From the NCBI RefSeq assembly GCF_002939865.1, contig NZ_MDEE01000020.1:22820-86819 (forward strand): a stretch of 64,000 nt of DNA, in the 5' to 3' direction. Below are positions 10,120-19,707 of this stretch, in pieces. The stretch comes from Xanthomonas dyei. GTDB taxonomy: Bacteria > Pseudomonadota > Gammaproteobacteria > Xanthomonadales > Xanthomonadaceae. Both the position numbers and the translations under genes were made by a program. How positions within the stretch are numbered: position 1 is the stretch's first letter; every line of letters begins with the position of its first letter. The notes beneath the pieces were generated by a model that saw nothing but the letters and a program-made list of their open reading frames with translations, was not told the origin of the DNA and ran no database searches.

Positions 10120-12009
10120 ATGAACACCCGTTATAACGCCGCCGATATTGAAGTGCTGTCGGGCCTGGACCCGGTCAAACGCCGCCCGGGCATGTATACC
10201 GACACCGCGCGCCCGAACCATTTGGCGCAGGAGGTGATCGACAACTCCGTCGATGAAGCGCTGGCCGGACACGCCCGGCAGGTCGAAGTCACCTTGTATA
10301 AGGACGGCAGCTGCGAAGTGTCCGATGACGGGCGCGGCATGCCGGTGGACATGCATCCGGAAGAGAAGATTCCCGGCGTCGAACTGATCCTGACCCGCCT
10401 GCACGCCGGCGGAAAATTCAATAACCGCAACTACACCTTCTCTGGCGGCCTGCACGGCGTGGGCGTGAGCGTGGTCAATGCGCTCTCGACCAAGGTCGAG
10501 CTGTTCATCAAGCGCGAAGGCAGCGAGCACCGCATGGAGTTCCGCGACGGCATTGCCGCCTCCAAGCTGGAGGTCGTCGGCACCGTTGGCAAGAAGAACA
10601 CCGGCACGCGGCTGCGTTTCTGGGCCGACCCGAAGTACTTCGACACGCCCAAGTTCAATGTACGTGCGCTGCGCCATCTGCTGCGCGCCAAGGCGGTGTT
10701 GTGCCCCGGCCTGACCGTCAAGCTGCACGACGAAGCGACCGGCGAGCAGGACAGCTGGTACTTCGAAAACGGCCTGCGCGATTATTTGAAGGGCGAGATG
10801 GCCGAGCACGAGATGCTGCCGGCCGACCTGTTCGCAGGCAGCCTGAAGAAAGACACCGAGATCGTCGACTGGGCCGCCGCCTGGGTACCCGAAGGCGAGC
10901 TGGTGCAGGAAAGCTACGTCAACCTGATCCCGACCGCGCAGCACGGCACCCACGTCAACGGCCTGCGTTCGGGCCTGACCGATGCGCTGCGCGAGTTCTG
11001 CGACTTCCGCAATTTGCTGCCGCGCGGCGTCAAGCTGGCACCGGAAGACGTGTGGGACCGGGTCACCTTTGTGCTTAGCCTGAAGATGACCGACCCGCAG
11101 TTCTCCGGGCAGACCAAGGAGCGGCTGTCCTCGCGCCAGGCGGCCGGCTTTATCGAAGGCGCCGCGCACGATGCCTTCAGCCTGTATCTCAATCAGAACG
11201 TGGACATCGGCGAGAAGATCGCGCAGATCGCCATCGACCGCGCTAGCGCGCGGTTGAAGACCGAAAAGCAGATTGTCCGCAAGAAGGTCACCCAGGGCCC
11301 CGCCCTGCCCGGCAAGCTGGCCGACTGCATCAGCCAGGACCTGTCGCGCACCGAACTGTTTCTGGTCGAAGGCGACTCGGCCGGCGGCTCGGCCAAGCAG
11401 GCGCGCGACAAGGATTTCCAGGCGATCCTGCCGCTGCGCGGCAAGATCCTCAACACCTGGGAAGTGGCATCGGGCAGCGTGCTGGCGTCCGAAGAAGTGC
11501 ACAACCTGGCCATTGCGATCGGCTGCGACCCCGGCAAGGACGACATCACCGGGCTGCGCTACGGCAAGGTGGTGATCCTGGCCGATGCGGACTCCGACGG
11601 CCTGCATATCGCCACGTTGTTGACGGCGCTGTTCCTGCAGCATTTCCCCGCGCTGGTGGCCGCCGGACATGTGTTCGTGGCGATGCCGCCGCTGTTCCGC
11701 GTGGACGTGGGCAAGCAGGTGTTCTACGCGCTGGACGAAGAAGAAAAGACCACGCTGCTGGACAAGATCGCGCGCGAGAAAATGAAGGGCCAGATCAGCG
11801 TGACCCGCTTCAAGGGCCTGGGCGAGATGAACCCGCAGCAGCTGCGCGAATCCACCATTCATCCGGACACGCGCCGGCTGGTGCAGTTGACCATCGACGA
11901 CGGCGAACAGACCCGCTCGTTGATGGACATGCTGCTGGCAAAAAAACGCGCGGGCGACCGCAAGCAGTGGTTGGAATCCAAGGGCGACCTGGCGTCGCTG
12001 GAAGTCTAA
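10120..12009 (+). CDS. parE: DNA topoisomerase IV subunit B
   Basis: The protein is 629 residues long, normal for ParE. It is the ATPase subunit of topoisomerase IV, which decatenates daughter chromosomes. GHKL motifs are QEVIDNSVDEALAG (about 33-46), DDGRGMPV and GGLHGVGVSVVNA. The TOPRIM domain shows LFLVEGDSAGGSAKQARD and ILADADSDGLHIATLL. The length and lack of an insert in the TOPRIM region favour ParE over GyrB. The frame is open 44 codons upstream, but the ATG at 10120 (MNTRYNAADIEVLSGL) matches the family start. Confidence 0.96.
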   Translation: MNTRYNAADIEVLSGLDPVKRRPGMYTDTARPNHLAQEVIDNSVDEALAGHARQVEVTLYKDGSCEVSDDGRGMPVDMHPEEKIPGVELILTRLHAGGKFNNRNYTFSGGLHGVGVSVVNALSTKVELFIKREGSEHRMEFRDGIAASKLEVVGTVGKKNTGTRLRFWADPKYFDTPKFNVRALRHLLRAKAVLCPGLTVKLHDEATGEQDSWYFENGLRDYLKGEMAEHEMLPADLFAGSLKKDTEIVDWAAAWVPEGELVQESYVNLIPTAQHGTHVNGLRSGLTDALREFCDFRNLLPRGVKLAPEDVWDRVTFVLSLKMTDPQFSGQTKERLSSRQAAGFIEGAAHDAFSLYLNQNVDIGEKIAQIAIDRASARLKTEKQIVRKKVTQGPALPGKLADCISQDLSRTELFLVEGDSAGGSAKQARDKDFQAILPLRGKILNTWEVASGSVLASEEVHNLAIAIGCDPGKDDITGLRYGKVVILADADSDGLHIATLLTALFLQHFPALVAAGHVFVAMPPLFRVDVGKQVFYALDEEEKTTLLDKIAREKMKGQISVTRFKGLGEMNPQQLRESTIHPDTRRLVQLTIDDGEQTRSLMDMLLAKKRAGDRKQWLESKGDLASLEV

Positions 12010-12023
12010 AGTTCTGCAAAAAC

Positions 12024-12047
12024 GCCCTCTCTCAACACAAAGAGGGC
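12024..12047 (+). terminator. Hairpin downstream of parE (first of two)
   Basis: GCCCTCT pairs with AGAGGGC around a short loop, 15 bp after the parE stop codon. It resembles an intrinsic terminator without a long T-run. A near copy occurs 67 bp downstream. Confidence 0.55.
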
Positions 12048-12090
12048 AACGTACACGCGTACGCTTCTTGCCCGCGTGTGCGTGGTTAAG

Positions 12091-12115
12091 CGCCCTCTCT
12101 CAGCGTAGAGAGGGC
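12091..12115. terminator. Second hairpin downstream of parE, near copy of the first
   Basis: CGCCCTCTCT-CAGCG-TAGAGAGGGCG forms a longer stem than the hairpin at 12024. Both are followed by similar gtacacgc/gtagtacacgct sequence, so the whole unit looks duplicated. It may serve as a bidirectional terminator between parE and the leftward gene at 12310. Confidence 0.55.
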
Positions 12116-12309
12116 GTAGTACACGCTACCGACGCGCGCGTGGCGCCAAGAGCCTTGCCGCATGCATGGTTGCGCAGGCAAAGCAGATACAGCGATGACC
12201 GTGTGCGGTACTGATTTCCGCCATCTCCCGGCAGCGATCCATCTGTTTGAACTGCAATGCATCGCGTTGAAAGACCAGGGCGCGCTGACGAGCTGGTCTA
12301 ACACCCACC
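12116..12309. other. Remainder of the parE/lipoprotein intergenic gap
   Basis: Beyond the two hairpins I see no gene, RNA or strong repeat in this convergent gap. Short open frames here have no ribosome-binding site or family resemblance. Confidence 0.6.
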
Positions 12310-13104
12310 TCAACGCACGCCCGGCAACACCTGCGTTGCACCGGTCACCAGACCACAGGCGTGGTCCTGCACTTCTTCGCCACTGGCGCGGTTACCGCTG
12401 CGCGCATCCTGCCGCGTCGCCAGCAGAACGAACCCCGGTCGCCCGTCCTGCAGTTGCGCGCCGGCGACCACCAGCGAGTAATCGCGCAAGCTGGCATCGG
12501 CGGCAAGCGCGTCTGCGAGCAGGCGAATCGGATCTTGCTCCAGCGCATCGCCTTCCAGCGTCCTGGCCAGATACATATGGCCCCGCAGTGGCTCGGCCAG
12601 GGCATGCCATTTCGGGCCGATCTTCATGCGCTGACGCTGCAGCGCTGCGTACACGTCCGGACGCAGGCAATCGATGTGGATATGCAGTTGCTCCTGCGAG
12701 CGCCCGTGCGGCGAGTTCAACGCAAGACTCACGTATTGCCTTGGCAGCGGACGTTGCAATGCCTGCGCCACGAAGCTGCGCGCATCCCAGGCGCTGGCGA
12801 AATAATTCGGCGCGTCGGCGCTTAGCAACGCGGGGTCTTCGATTCCACTGACCCGCACGCTGGGCACCAACAAATACTGGAAGCTGCCGTGACGGTCTTT
12901 CAACACCACCGCCTGGCGCGCCGGATCCGACCACACGGCGGCGCAGTCGGGTGACCGCGGCGCCTCTGCCAGGCAGCGGGTGGAGACGATGCGCCACAAC
13001 GCATCCGGGTCGCTGGCATGGCGCACCGGTGCAGGTGGCGCTGCCGCGCAGCCTGCCAACAACAGCGCCACGGCACATGCATAGCGAACGGCGCCAGGCC
13101 TCAT
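12310..13104 (-). CDS. CDP-diacylglycerol pyrophosphatase-like lipoprotein (Cdh family)
   Basis: The 264-residue protein starts with a lipoprotein signal: a hydrophobic stretch, then LLAGC (Cys about residue 19). The core matches the Cdh family: LWRIVSTRCL near the N-terminus, a VLKDRHG motif, YVSLALNSPHGRSQEQLHIHIDC with the HIT-like HxHxD, and a C-terminal GFVLLATR. Cdh hydrolyses CDP-diacylglycerol to phosphatidate and CMP. The HIHID motif indicates an active enzyme. The ATG at 13104 is preferred; a GTG five codons upstream (13119) is possible. Confidence 0.85.
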   Translation of the reverse strand: MRPGAVRYACAVALLLAGCAAAPPAPVRHASDPDALWRIVSTRCLAEAPRSPDCAAVWSDPARQAVVLKDRHGSFQYLLVPSVRVSGIEDPALLSADAPNYFASAWDARSFVAQALQRPLPRQYVSLALNSPHGRSQEQLHIHIDCLRPDVYAALQRQRMKIGPKWHALAEPLRGHMYLARTLEGDALEQDPIRLLADALAADASLRDYSLVVAGAQLQDGRPGFVLLATRQDARSGNRASGEEVQDHACGLVTGATQVLPGVR

Positions 13105-13239
13105 CTGCAGCTCGATCACCAGGGCGCGCCATGATAGCGACCCGGCATCGGTGAGCGCGACAGCCATGTCTTTTTGCACATCCACCGCGCGACGCCGCGG
13201 CCTAGCATCGGCGTTCTTCCGTTCCAATGCCGATTGCCC

Positions 13240-14742
13240 ATGCCCTCCTTGTTCCATACCGGCCTGCTGGCCTGCCTGCTGTTCGGCGTGTCGGCATTCG
13301 CCGCCGCGCAGGACAGCAAGACCGATTCCAAGCCTGACGCCAAGGCCGATACCGCTGCGAGCAAACCCGCACCGCTGCCGGCCGATGTCAGCGTGCGCCA
13401 AAGTACGCGCCTTGCCGAGCGAACGCTGAGTTACACCGCCACCGTCGGCACGTTGCCGGTGCGCGATGCGCAGGGCAAGACCACCGGCGAGGTGGTATTC
13501 ACCGCTTATACCGTGGACGGCAAGGACCGCCCGGTGACCTTTGCCTTGAACGGCGGGCCGGGCGCGGCGTCGGTCTATCTGAACATGGGTGCGATCGGGC
13601 CGAAGGTGGTCGCCTTCGGCGCCGAAGGCGACAGTGCATCTGCGCCGGCGACCTTGCGCGACAATCCGGGCACCTGGCTGGACTTCACCGACCTGGTGTT
13701 CATCGACCCGGTCGGCACCGGTTTCAGCCGCGCACTGATCGGCGATGACGAGGCCAAGAAGCAGTTCTACAACCCGCAGGCCGACGTCGAGTATCTCTCG
13801 CGTGTGATCTACGATTGGTTGCTGAAGAATCGCCGCCTGCAGACGCGCAAGTATCTGGTCGGCGAAAGTTATGGCGGTTTCCGCGGCCCGCGCATCACCC
13901 AGTATCTGCAGACCCGCCTTGGCGTGGCCATGAGCGGTGTGGTGCTGGTCTCGCCGTTTCTCAACCCGACCCTGGACGACAACAGCGACGTCTCGCCGCT
14001 GGCGTGGATGCTGACCCTGCCCTCGATCGCCGCTGCGCACCTGGAGCGCCAGGGCCAACTCAGCGACAGCGCGATGCGCCAGGTGATCGACTACACCCGC
14101 AGCGACTACGCGGTGGCGCTGATGAAAGGCCGCACCGACCCGCAGGCCAACGAGGCGATGCTGCAGCAGGTCACCCGCATGACAGGGCTGGATCCGGCCT
14201 ATGTGCGCCGCTCCGGTGGACGCCTGGAAACGCAGGCATATCTGCGCGAAGTGTTTCGCGACAAGGGCAAGCTGGGTAGCCGCTACGACGCCAACGTGAC
14301 CGCCTTCGACCCGTTCCCCAACGACCCCACGCAGCGCGCCAGCGACCCGCTGCTGGACAGCATCATCGCCCCGACCACCACCGCGATGGTGGACTTCGTC
14401 ACCCGGATCGTCGGCTGGAAAGTCGATGCCCGCTATCAGGCGATCAATTACGAGGTCAATACGGCGTGGGACTGGGGCGATGAGCTGCGCAAGGGCGCGG
14501 TGACGCAGCTGCGTCAGTCGGTGGCGATCGACCCCAAGCTGCGGGTGCTGATCGCACATGGCTGGAACGATCTCTCCTGCCCGTTCATGGGCTCGGTGCT
14601 CACCGTGGATCAGATGCCGGCGATGGGCGACCCTAACCGCGTGCAGGTACACGAATATCCGGGCGGCCACATGTTCTACAACCGCGCCGATAGCCAGGCC
14701 GCGTTCCGTCGCGACGTCAAGGCGATGTACGAAACGCGCTGA
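13240..14742 (+). CDS. S10 family serine carboxypeptidase-like exported protein
   Basis: The 500-residue protein has a signal peptide (MPSLFHTGLLACLLFGVSAF, cleavage after AAA around 23) and a Lys/Asp/Ala-rich linker to about residue 50. The alpha/beta-hydrolase fold shows NGGPGAAS near residue 104, the nucleophile in GESYGG (Ser about 210), Asp about 444 in HGWND and His about 477 in GGHM. This is the serine-carboxypeptidase triad. It is probably a periplasmic or secreted peptidase. An earlier in-frame ATG at 13174 lacks a signal peptide continuity, so 13240 is chosen. It is divergent from the Cdh-like gene. Confidence 0.9.
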   Translation: MPSLFHTGLLACLLFGVSAFAAAQDSKTDSKPDAKADTAASKPAPLPADVSVRQSTRLAERTLSYTATVGTLPVRDAQGKTTGEVVFTAYTVDGKDRPVTFALNGGPGAASVYLNMGAIGPKVVAFGAEGDSASAPATLRDNPGTWLDFTDLVFIDPVGTGFSRALIGDDEAKKQFYNPQADVEYLSRVIYDWLLKNRRLQTRKYLVGESYGGFRGPRITQYLQTRLGVAMSGVVLVSPFLNPTLDDNSDVSPLAWMLTLPSIAAAHLERQGQLSDSAMRQVIDYTRSDYAVALMKGRTDPQANEAMLQQVTRMTGLDPAYVRRSGGRLETQAYLREVFRDKGKLGSRYDANVTAFDPFPNDPTQRASDPLLDSIIAPTTTAMVDFVTRIVGWKVDARYQAINYEVNTAWDWGDELRKGAVTQLRQSVAIDPKLRVLIAHGWNDLSCPFMGSVLTVDQMPAMGDPNRVQVHEYPGGHMFYNRADSQAAFRRDVKAMYETR

Positions 14743-14803
14743 GCGCATGCAGTACCGGGCGTGCGACTCACGCCCGGCGATGAATCAACCGCGTCGTGAC
14801 GCG

Positions 14804-15565
14804 TTAGACCGCGCCGGGCGCGGTCGCTTTCACGTTCCAGCCCATCCACTGGTACAGCCGATACCGCGCGATGCCCAGGTATTCGTGCAAGGCGACATCG
14901 GCCAGGGTGAAGTTGTAGCTCTGCGGCAGGATCGACCAGGAGGCGGTCAGCCAGTCGGCGCGCACCGGGATGGCATCGATCCCGAAGTGCCGGAAGTACA
15001 GCTCGGCGCGGCGCAGATGCGTGGCCGAGGACACCAGAACGACGCGATCGGGCCGGTGCGCGCGCAGCAAGGGCTGACTGAACTGCGCGTTCTGCCAGGT
15101 GTTCATGCTGGACGGCTCCATGATCAGATCCGCTTGATCGATCCCCAGCCCGATCAACACGCGCTGATACACCACCGCCTCCGACAGGCCCAGGCCGCGG
15201 GCGTCGCCGCCACTGATCTCGATCTTGCAATCGCCGCCGCTGTGCCGGCATTGCCGGTACAGCCGCGCCGATTCGACGATGCGGCCGTAGGCGAACAGAT
15301 TGGCCTCGGCCACCGCATCGCGGCCTTCCGGACGCACGGTGCCGGCGCCCAGCAGCACGATGACGTTGCGCGCGCCCCACGCATTGAAATCATTGACGCC
15401 GGTACGCTGCAGGTTCTGCAGCATCCACGATGGCAGCGGCCCGCAACCGACCGCGAACACCAGCGCCAGGCTGGCCCCGGCCAGCACGCGCGACAACTGC
15501 CGCGATCCGCGACGGTCGATCAACCAGGCCAAGCCGAACAACACGCACACCAGGGCAAGCATCAT
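14804..15565 (-). CDS. DUF218 (SanA/YdcF-like) membrane-anchored protein
   Basis: The 253-residue protein begins with one transmembrane helix (residues 1-14), a short basic loop and a second hydrophobic segment (30-48). The DUF218 domain follows, with VIVLLGAGTVRPEG near residue 68, IEISGGDARG and the conserved MEPSSMNTWQNA and LVSSATHLRRAELYF segments. The family includes ElyC/SanA/YdcF, implicated in envelope carbohydrate metabolism, but the reaction is unknown. It ends 62 bp from the convergent S10 gene. Confidence 0.85.
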   Translation of the reverse strand: MMLALVCVLFGLAWLIDRRGSRQLSRVLAGASLALVFAVGCGPLPSWMLQNLQRTGVNDFNAWGARNVIVLLGAGTVRPEGRDAVAEANLFAYGRIVESARLYRQCRHSGGDCKIEISGGDARGLGLSEAVVYQRVLIGLGIDQADLIMEPSSMNTWQNAQFSQPLLRAHRPDRVVLVSSATHLRRAELYFRHFGIDAIPVRADWLTASWSILPQSYNFTLADVALHEYLGIARYRLYQWMGWNVKATAPGAV

Positions 15566-15673
15566 CGCGGAAGGTTCTCACTCAGCACGCGCAGGCAGAC
15601 CCGGTCACGGCAGATCCCCAGCGCAATAACACCGCAGCGTGACAGCGGCGCGTGACCGCACCGCGACATCGGC

Positions 15674-16801
15674 TCAGGTCCAGCCAAACAGCTCGAACAG
15701 CGTCAGGATCAGATACGCCACACCGCCTGCAGCGGGGATGGTGAGAATCCACGCCCACACAATGCGCTCGATCACGCCAAGCCGCAGCGAGCGAGGGTTC
15801 TTGGCAAACCCCACACCCATGATCGCGGTGGAAATGCTGTGCGTGGTCGACACCGGCATGCCGAAATGCGCAGCCACGGTGAGCACGGTGGCCGAGCTGG
15901 TTTCGGCGGCAAAGCCGTGGATGGGATGCAGCTTGACCATCTTGTGGCCGAGCGTCTTGATGATCTTCCAGCCACCGGATGCGGTGCCGGCCGCCATCAC
16001 CACCGCGCAGGTCAGCACGATCCACATCGGGATGCCGTCGCCGGCGGCCAGGCCGGTGCCCGGATGCAGGAACGCCAGCCAGCTCGGCAGGTTGTCCAGT
16101 GCACCGGCCGACTGCGCGCCGATCAGGGTCATGGCGATGATGCCCATGGTCTTCTGCGCATCGTTATGGCCATGGGCGTAGCCCATGTATGCAGCCGAGG
16201 CGATCTGCGCCTTGCCGAAGAACGCATTGACCCAGCGCGGCCGCGCCAGTCGCCCGATCGGGCCACCGAGCCGCGACATGCCGGCGATGATGGCCCACAG
16301 CAGCAGCATCACCACGATACCGAGCAGGAAGCCGGCGATCGGCGAGGTGATCATCGGCACGAACACCTTCCACAACAGCCCCTTGTTCTTGGCCCAGTTG
16401 CCGACGCTTTCCGACCAGATCAACGCGTCCCAATTGTTGTGCGCGGCGGCCAGACCGGCGCCGCACAGGCCGCCGATCAGCGCATGCGAGGACGACGAAG
16501 GCAGCCCCTTCCACCAGGTGATCAGGTTCCAGATGATGCCGCCCAGCAGCGCGCACAAAATCACCTGCGGGGTGACCTCGACCACGTTGGTGTTGAGCAG
16601 TCCCGAAGCGATGGTCAACGCCACCGCAGTGCCGGTCAGGGCGCCGATCAAATTCATGCCGGCGGCCAGCATCACCGCCCAGCCGGGCGACAACACCTTG
16701 GTGGCGACGACGGTGGCGATGGAATTGGCGGTGTCGTGGAAGCCGTTGATGAACTCGAACACCAACGCGGCCAGGATCACCACCAGAACAAGGGTAAGCA
16801 C
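15674..16801 (-). CDS. pitA: Low-affinity inorganic phosphate permease, Pit family
   Basis: This polytopic membrane protein of 375 residues belongs to the PiT (PHO4) family of proton-coupled metal-phosphate symporters. Both internally duplicated signature regions are present: INGFHDTANSIATVVAT near residue 18 and MGYAHGHNDAQKTMGIIA near residue 206. About ten transmembrane segments can be traced. The start is ATG at 16801. It lies 9 bp after the PhoU-like gene on the same strand, the usual pit-accessory operon. Confidence 0.95.
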   Translation of the reverse strand: MLTLVLVVILAALVFEFINGFHDTANSIATVVATKVLSPGWAVMLAAGMNLIGALTGTAVALTIASGLLNTNVVEVTPQVILCALLGGIIWNLITWWKGLPSSSSHALIGGLCGAGLAAAHNNWDALIWSESVGNWAKNKGLLWKVFVPMITSPIAGFLLGIVVMLLLWAIIAGMSRLGGPIGRLARPRWVNAFFGKAQIASAAYMGYAHGHNDAQKTMGIIAMTLIGAQSAGALDNLPSWLAFLHPGTGLAAGDGIPMWIVLTCAVVMAAGTASGGWKIIKTLGHKMVKLHPIHGFAAETSSATVLTVAAHFGMPVSTTHSISTAIMGVGFAKNPRSLRLGVIERIVWAWILTIPAAGGVAYLILTLFELFGWT

Positions 16802-16810
16802 GCGGCGACC

Positions 16811-17437
16811 TCAGCTGTTCTTCAATACGATCTGGTACACCACCACCCCTGCCTCGCGGCAACGGTCGATGGCTTTTTCCAGGATCTCGAAGAACTCCTT
16901 GAGCAGGAACATCTGCAGCGTGTCCAGGCGGCCGGAATAGATGTCGCGGTACAGCTCGAGCATCAGGCGGTCGGCCTCGTTTTCCAGCGTGCGCAGCTTG
17001 TCGTTGAGCGCAGTCATGCGATCGATGTTCATCTGCGGCAGGTCGGTGACCATTTCCACCACTACCGCGGCGGCCTGCTCCAGCATCGCCGCGCGCGGAG
17101 CGAAGTCGATGTGTTCCAGGTGCTTGGTGGCCAGCGAATAGCGGTCGGCGAATTTTTCGACCTGCTTGGGAATCTTGTACAGCGCCGAGCCCAGCGCTTC
17201 GATGTCTTCGCGCTCGATCGGGGTCATGAAGCTGTCCACCAGCGCCTGGCCGATCTTGTCGGAGGCGGCGCGTTCGCGCAGGCGGGCCAGCTTGAAGGCG
17301 TCCAGCGCCGGTTGCCGGTCGGACGTGCGCATCATGGCGTGCAACGCCTTGGTGCTGTCGTAGGCGGCCTGCGCCGCTTCGTTCAGAAGCGCATAGAACT
17401 GCTTGCCGGAGCCGAAGATGGTCTGCAACGAGAACAT
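16811..17437 (-). CDS. DUF47/PhoU-like Pit accessory protein
   Basis: The protein of 208 residues is predicted all-helical and has the DUF47 (YkaA-like) pattern. It begins MFSLQTIFGSGKQFYALLNEAA and ends in LQMFLLKEFFEILEKAIDRCREAGVVV. DUF47 proteins resemble PhoU and occur next to pit transporters, where they are thought to modulate phosphate uptake. The frame is open 29 codons upstream, but MFSLQTIFG at 17437 matches the family start. It is transcribed before pitA. Confidence 0.92.
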   Translation of the reverse strand: MFSLQTIFGSGKQFYALLNEAAQAAYDSTKALHAMMRTSDRQPALDAFKLARLRERAASDKIGQALVDSFMTPIEREDIEALGSALYKIPKQVEKFADRYSLATKHLEHIDFAPRAAMLEQAAAVVVEMVTDLPQMNIDRMTALNDKLRTLENEADRLMLELYRDIYSGRLDTLQMFLLKEFFEILEKAIDRCREAGVVVYQIVLKNS

Positions 17438-17711
17438 GGGTGGAAAACTTCCTGCCGTCGAGGGAGAGACGGGCGCCAAGGACGAATTATGACCGTTCCA
17501 TGACCTGTCTGGGTATATCGGCACCGCGCGCGGCCTTCACACCGGCATTTCCCGGCTCGAATCACCCTGCGATTTGCTAACATGCCCCCGCGCCTTCGGG
17601 CGCACCCTATGGAAGACGACCCTATATTTCCGCGTTGCCGCCCCGCCTTCGCGCGCGCCGGCCAACCCCGTGCTTGCCCGCCCTCCCCTTCACTGACCGG
17701 GGAAGACGCCC

Positions 17712-19052
17712 GTGGTTGAGTTTCTGATCGTCATCGCACTGATCGTGTTGAACGGCTTCTTCGCCATGTCGGAGATGTCGCTGATGACCTCGCGCAAGAG
17801 CCGCCTGAAGCAGATGGCCGGCTCCAGCAAGCGCGCCGCGCGGGCGCTGGCCTTGGCCGAGAGCCCGGAGAACTTCCTGTCCACGGTCCAGATCGGTATC
17901 ACCTCGATCGGCATCCTGACCGGCCTGTTCGGCGGCGAAGCCATCGGCGAGGCGATCGGCGAGCGGCTGCAGCTGGCCTTCCCTGCGCTGTCGGCCACTT
18001 TCTCGTTGGTTGGCGACCCCAAACCGTATTCGGCAGTGATCGGCAGCACCCTGGCGGTGGCGCTGATCACCTTCCTGACGCTGATCTTCGGCGAGCTGGT
18101 GCCCAAGCGGCTGGCATTGCGCAACTCCGAAGATATCGCCGGTTTTGTCGCGGTGCCGATGACCTGGCTGGCCAAGATCGCCGCGCCCGGGGTCTGGGTG
18201 CTGGCGCGCTCCACGCGCTTGGTGCTGCGCATGTTGGGCATGGGCAAGGACGAATCGGCATCGATCACCGAAGAAGAGATCCGCATGCTGGTAGCCGAAA
18301 GCCACGAAGCCGGCGTGATCGATGCGCACGAGCGCGACATGATGAACCGGGTGATGCGCCTGGGCGACCGCACCGCCGACAGCCTGATGACGCCGCGCAA
18401 CCGCATCGCCTGGCTGGATGCCAATGCCGAGCCGGAACGCAACCTGCAGATGATGCGCGAGCACGAGTTCTCGCGTTACCCGGTGTATCGCAGCAGCGAC
18501 CAGGACATTGCCGGCGTGCTGGAAGTCAAATCGCTGGTCACGCGCCTGGGCGGGCACGGCGAGAACCTGTTCCAGGCACTGCGCGATACCTTGTTCGTGT
18601 CCGAGTCCACGCATGCGATGAAGCTGCTGGAGATCTTTCGCGAAGAACAGCAGTCGATGGCGTTGGTGGTGGACGAATACGGCGAAATCCGCGGGCTGGT
18701 CACCATCAGCGACCTGATGGGCGCGGTGGTCGGCCGTCTGCAGGCGGTGGAAAACACCGACGAAGACGCGCTGGTGATCACCCGTGCCGATGGCTCGCTG
18801 CTGATCGACGGCTCGCTGCCGGTGGAAGAATTGCGCGAAGTGCTGGGCGCCGAACTGCCGGAAGCCGACGAAGGCGATTACCACACGCTGGCCGGGCTGT
18901 GCATTTACTACTTCGGACGCATTCCGCAGGCTGGCGAATTCTTCGATTGGGCCGGTTGGCGCATCGAGATCGTGGATCTGGATGGCGCGCGTGTGGACAA
19001 GCTGCTGTTGAGCCGCATCGGCGACGAGGACAGCGATGACATCGTCGGATAA
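17712..19052 (+). CDS. Hemolysin C/CorC-type CNNM-CBS membrane protein
   Basis: This is a 446-residue protein. An N-terminal DUF21/CNNM membrane domain (about residues 1-200, with VLNGFFAMSEMSLMTSRKSRLKQM at the start) is followed by a CBS pair. TPRNRIAWLDA starts the first CBS and ALVVDEYGEIRGLVTISDLM ends the second. A C-terminal CorC_HlyC domain comes last. Family members are linked to magnesium/cobalt or sodium transport and sensing; the substrate here is not determined. The start is GTG at 17712, after a GGGGAAGA-like purine stretch. It overlaps the exoD-like gene by 17 bp. Confidence 0.92.
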   Translation: MVEFLIVIALIVLNGFFAMSEMSLMTSRKSRLKQMAGSSKRAARALALAESPENFLSTVQIGITSIGILTGLFGGEAIGEAIGERLQLAFPALSATFSLVGDPKPYSAVIGSTLAVALITFLTLIFGELVPKRLALRNSEDIAGFVAVPMTWLAKIAAPGVWVLARSTRLVLRMLGMGKDESASITEEEIRMLVAESHEAGVIDAHERDMMNRVMRLGDRTADSLMTPRNRIAWLDANAEPERNLQMMREHEFSRYPVYRSSDQDIAGVLEVKSLVTRLGGHGENLFQALRDTLFVSESTHAMKLLEIFREEQQSMALVVDEYGEIRGLVTISDLMGAVVGRLQAVENTDEDALVITRADGSLLIDGSLPVEELREVLGAELPEADEGDYHTLAGLCIYYFGRIPQAGEFFDWAGWRIEIVDLDGARVDKLLLSRIGDEDSDDIVG

Positions 19053-19707
19053 CGGCGTTCCGCCATCCGACGCGTCCGGCGGCGAGCAGATGCGGTACCG
19101 CAATGAAGGCATCCGCAGCTTGCTGGCGGCCTTCAGCGGTGGCGACCCGGAGCAGGTGCTGCGGGTGCGCGAGATCCTGGCCGACCTGCAGCAGAGCGCG
19201 TTCGGGGTGTTTTTGTTTCTGGCGATCCTGCCGTCGTTCATCCCGATTCCCGGCGTGGCAGGCGGAATCAGCGGGCCGCTGACGGTGCTGATCGGCGTGC
19301 AGATGATGTGCTGCCTGCGCAAGCCGTGGGTGCCGGCCTTTATCGGCAACCGTGGGCCGCGGCGACGCACCAGTCAGCGTTTCGTGGCGAAACTGGCACC
19401 GACATTGCAGCGGTTGGACCGCCTGCTCAAGCCGCGTTTGCACGGCATGCTCGATCGGAGACCGGCGCAGATGTTCACCGGCTTGCTGCTGGTGCTGGTC
19501 GGTATCTTGCTGACGCTGCCGATCCCGTTTACCAACTATCTGTTCGGCCTGATCCTGCTGCTGTTTGCGCTGGCCTTGCTGGAACGCGATGGCGCGTTGA
19601 TGTTGGTGGGCTGGGCGGCGGCGCTGGTGTCGATCGCGGTATTCGGGATCACCTCGGATCAGTTGGTGGACCTGATTCGTGGCTGGTGGCCCGTGGCGTG
19701 GCGTTGA
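19036..19707 (+). CDS. ExoD-like exopolysaccharide synthesis family protein
   Basis: The 223-residue membrane protein matches the ExoD family: ILPSFIPIPGVAGGISGPLTVLIGVQM in the first hydrophobic region and a C-terminal group of two to three helices with LTLPIPFTNYLFGLILLLFALALLERDG. ExoD was described in Sinorhizobium as affecting exopolysaccharide production and alkali tolerance; its biochemical role is unclear. The ATG at 19036 overlaps the end of the upstream CBS gene, so they are co-transcribed. Confidence 0.88.
   Translation: MTSSDNGVPPSDASGGEQMRYRNEGIRSLLAAFSGGDPEQVLRVREILADLQQSAFGVFLFLAILPSFIPIPGVAGGISGPLTVLIGVQMMCCLRKPWVPAFIGNRGPRRRTSQRFVAKLAPTLQRLDRLLKPRLHGMLDRRPAQMFTGLLLVLVGILLTLPIPFTNYLFGLILLLFALALLERDGALMLVGWAAALVSIAVFGITSDQLVDLIRGWWPVAWR

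Noticed and set aside
9952..11862. Minus-strand frame of 636 codons opposite parE
   Set aside because: The plus strand encodes a complete ParE with all motifs; the antisense peptide has no domain.
12310..14748. Single 812-codon minus-strand frame spanning the lipoprotein and the S10 gene
   Set aside because: Only the 3' third (12310-13104) has homology. The rest is antisense to the S10 carboxypeptidase gene.
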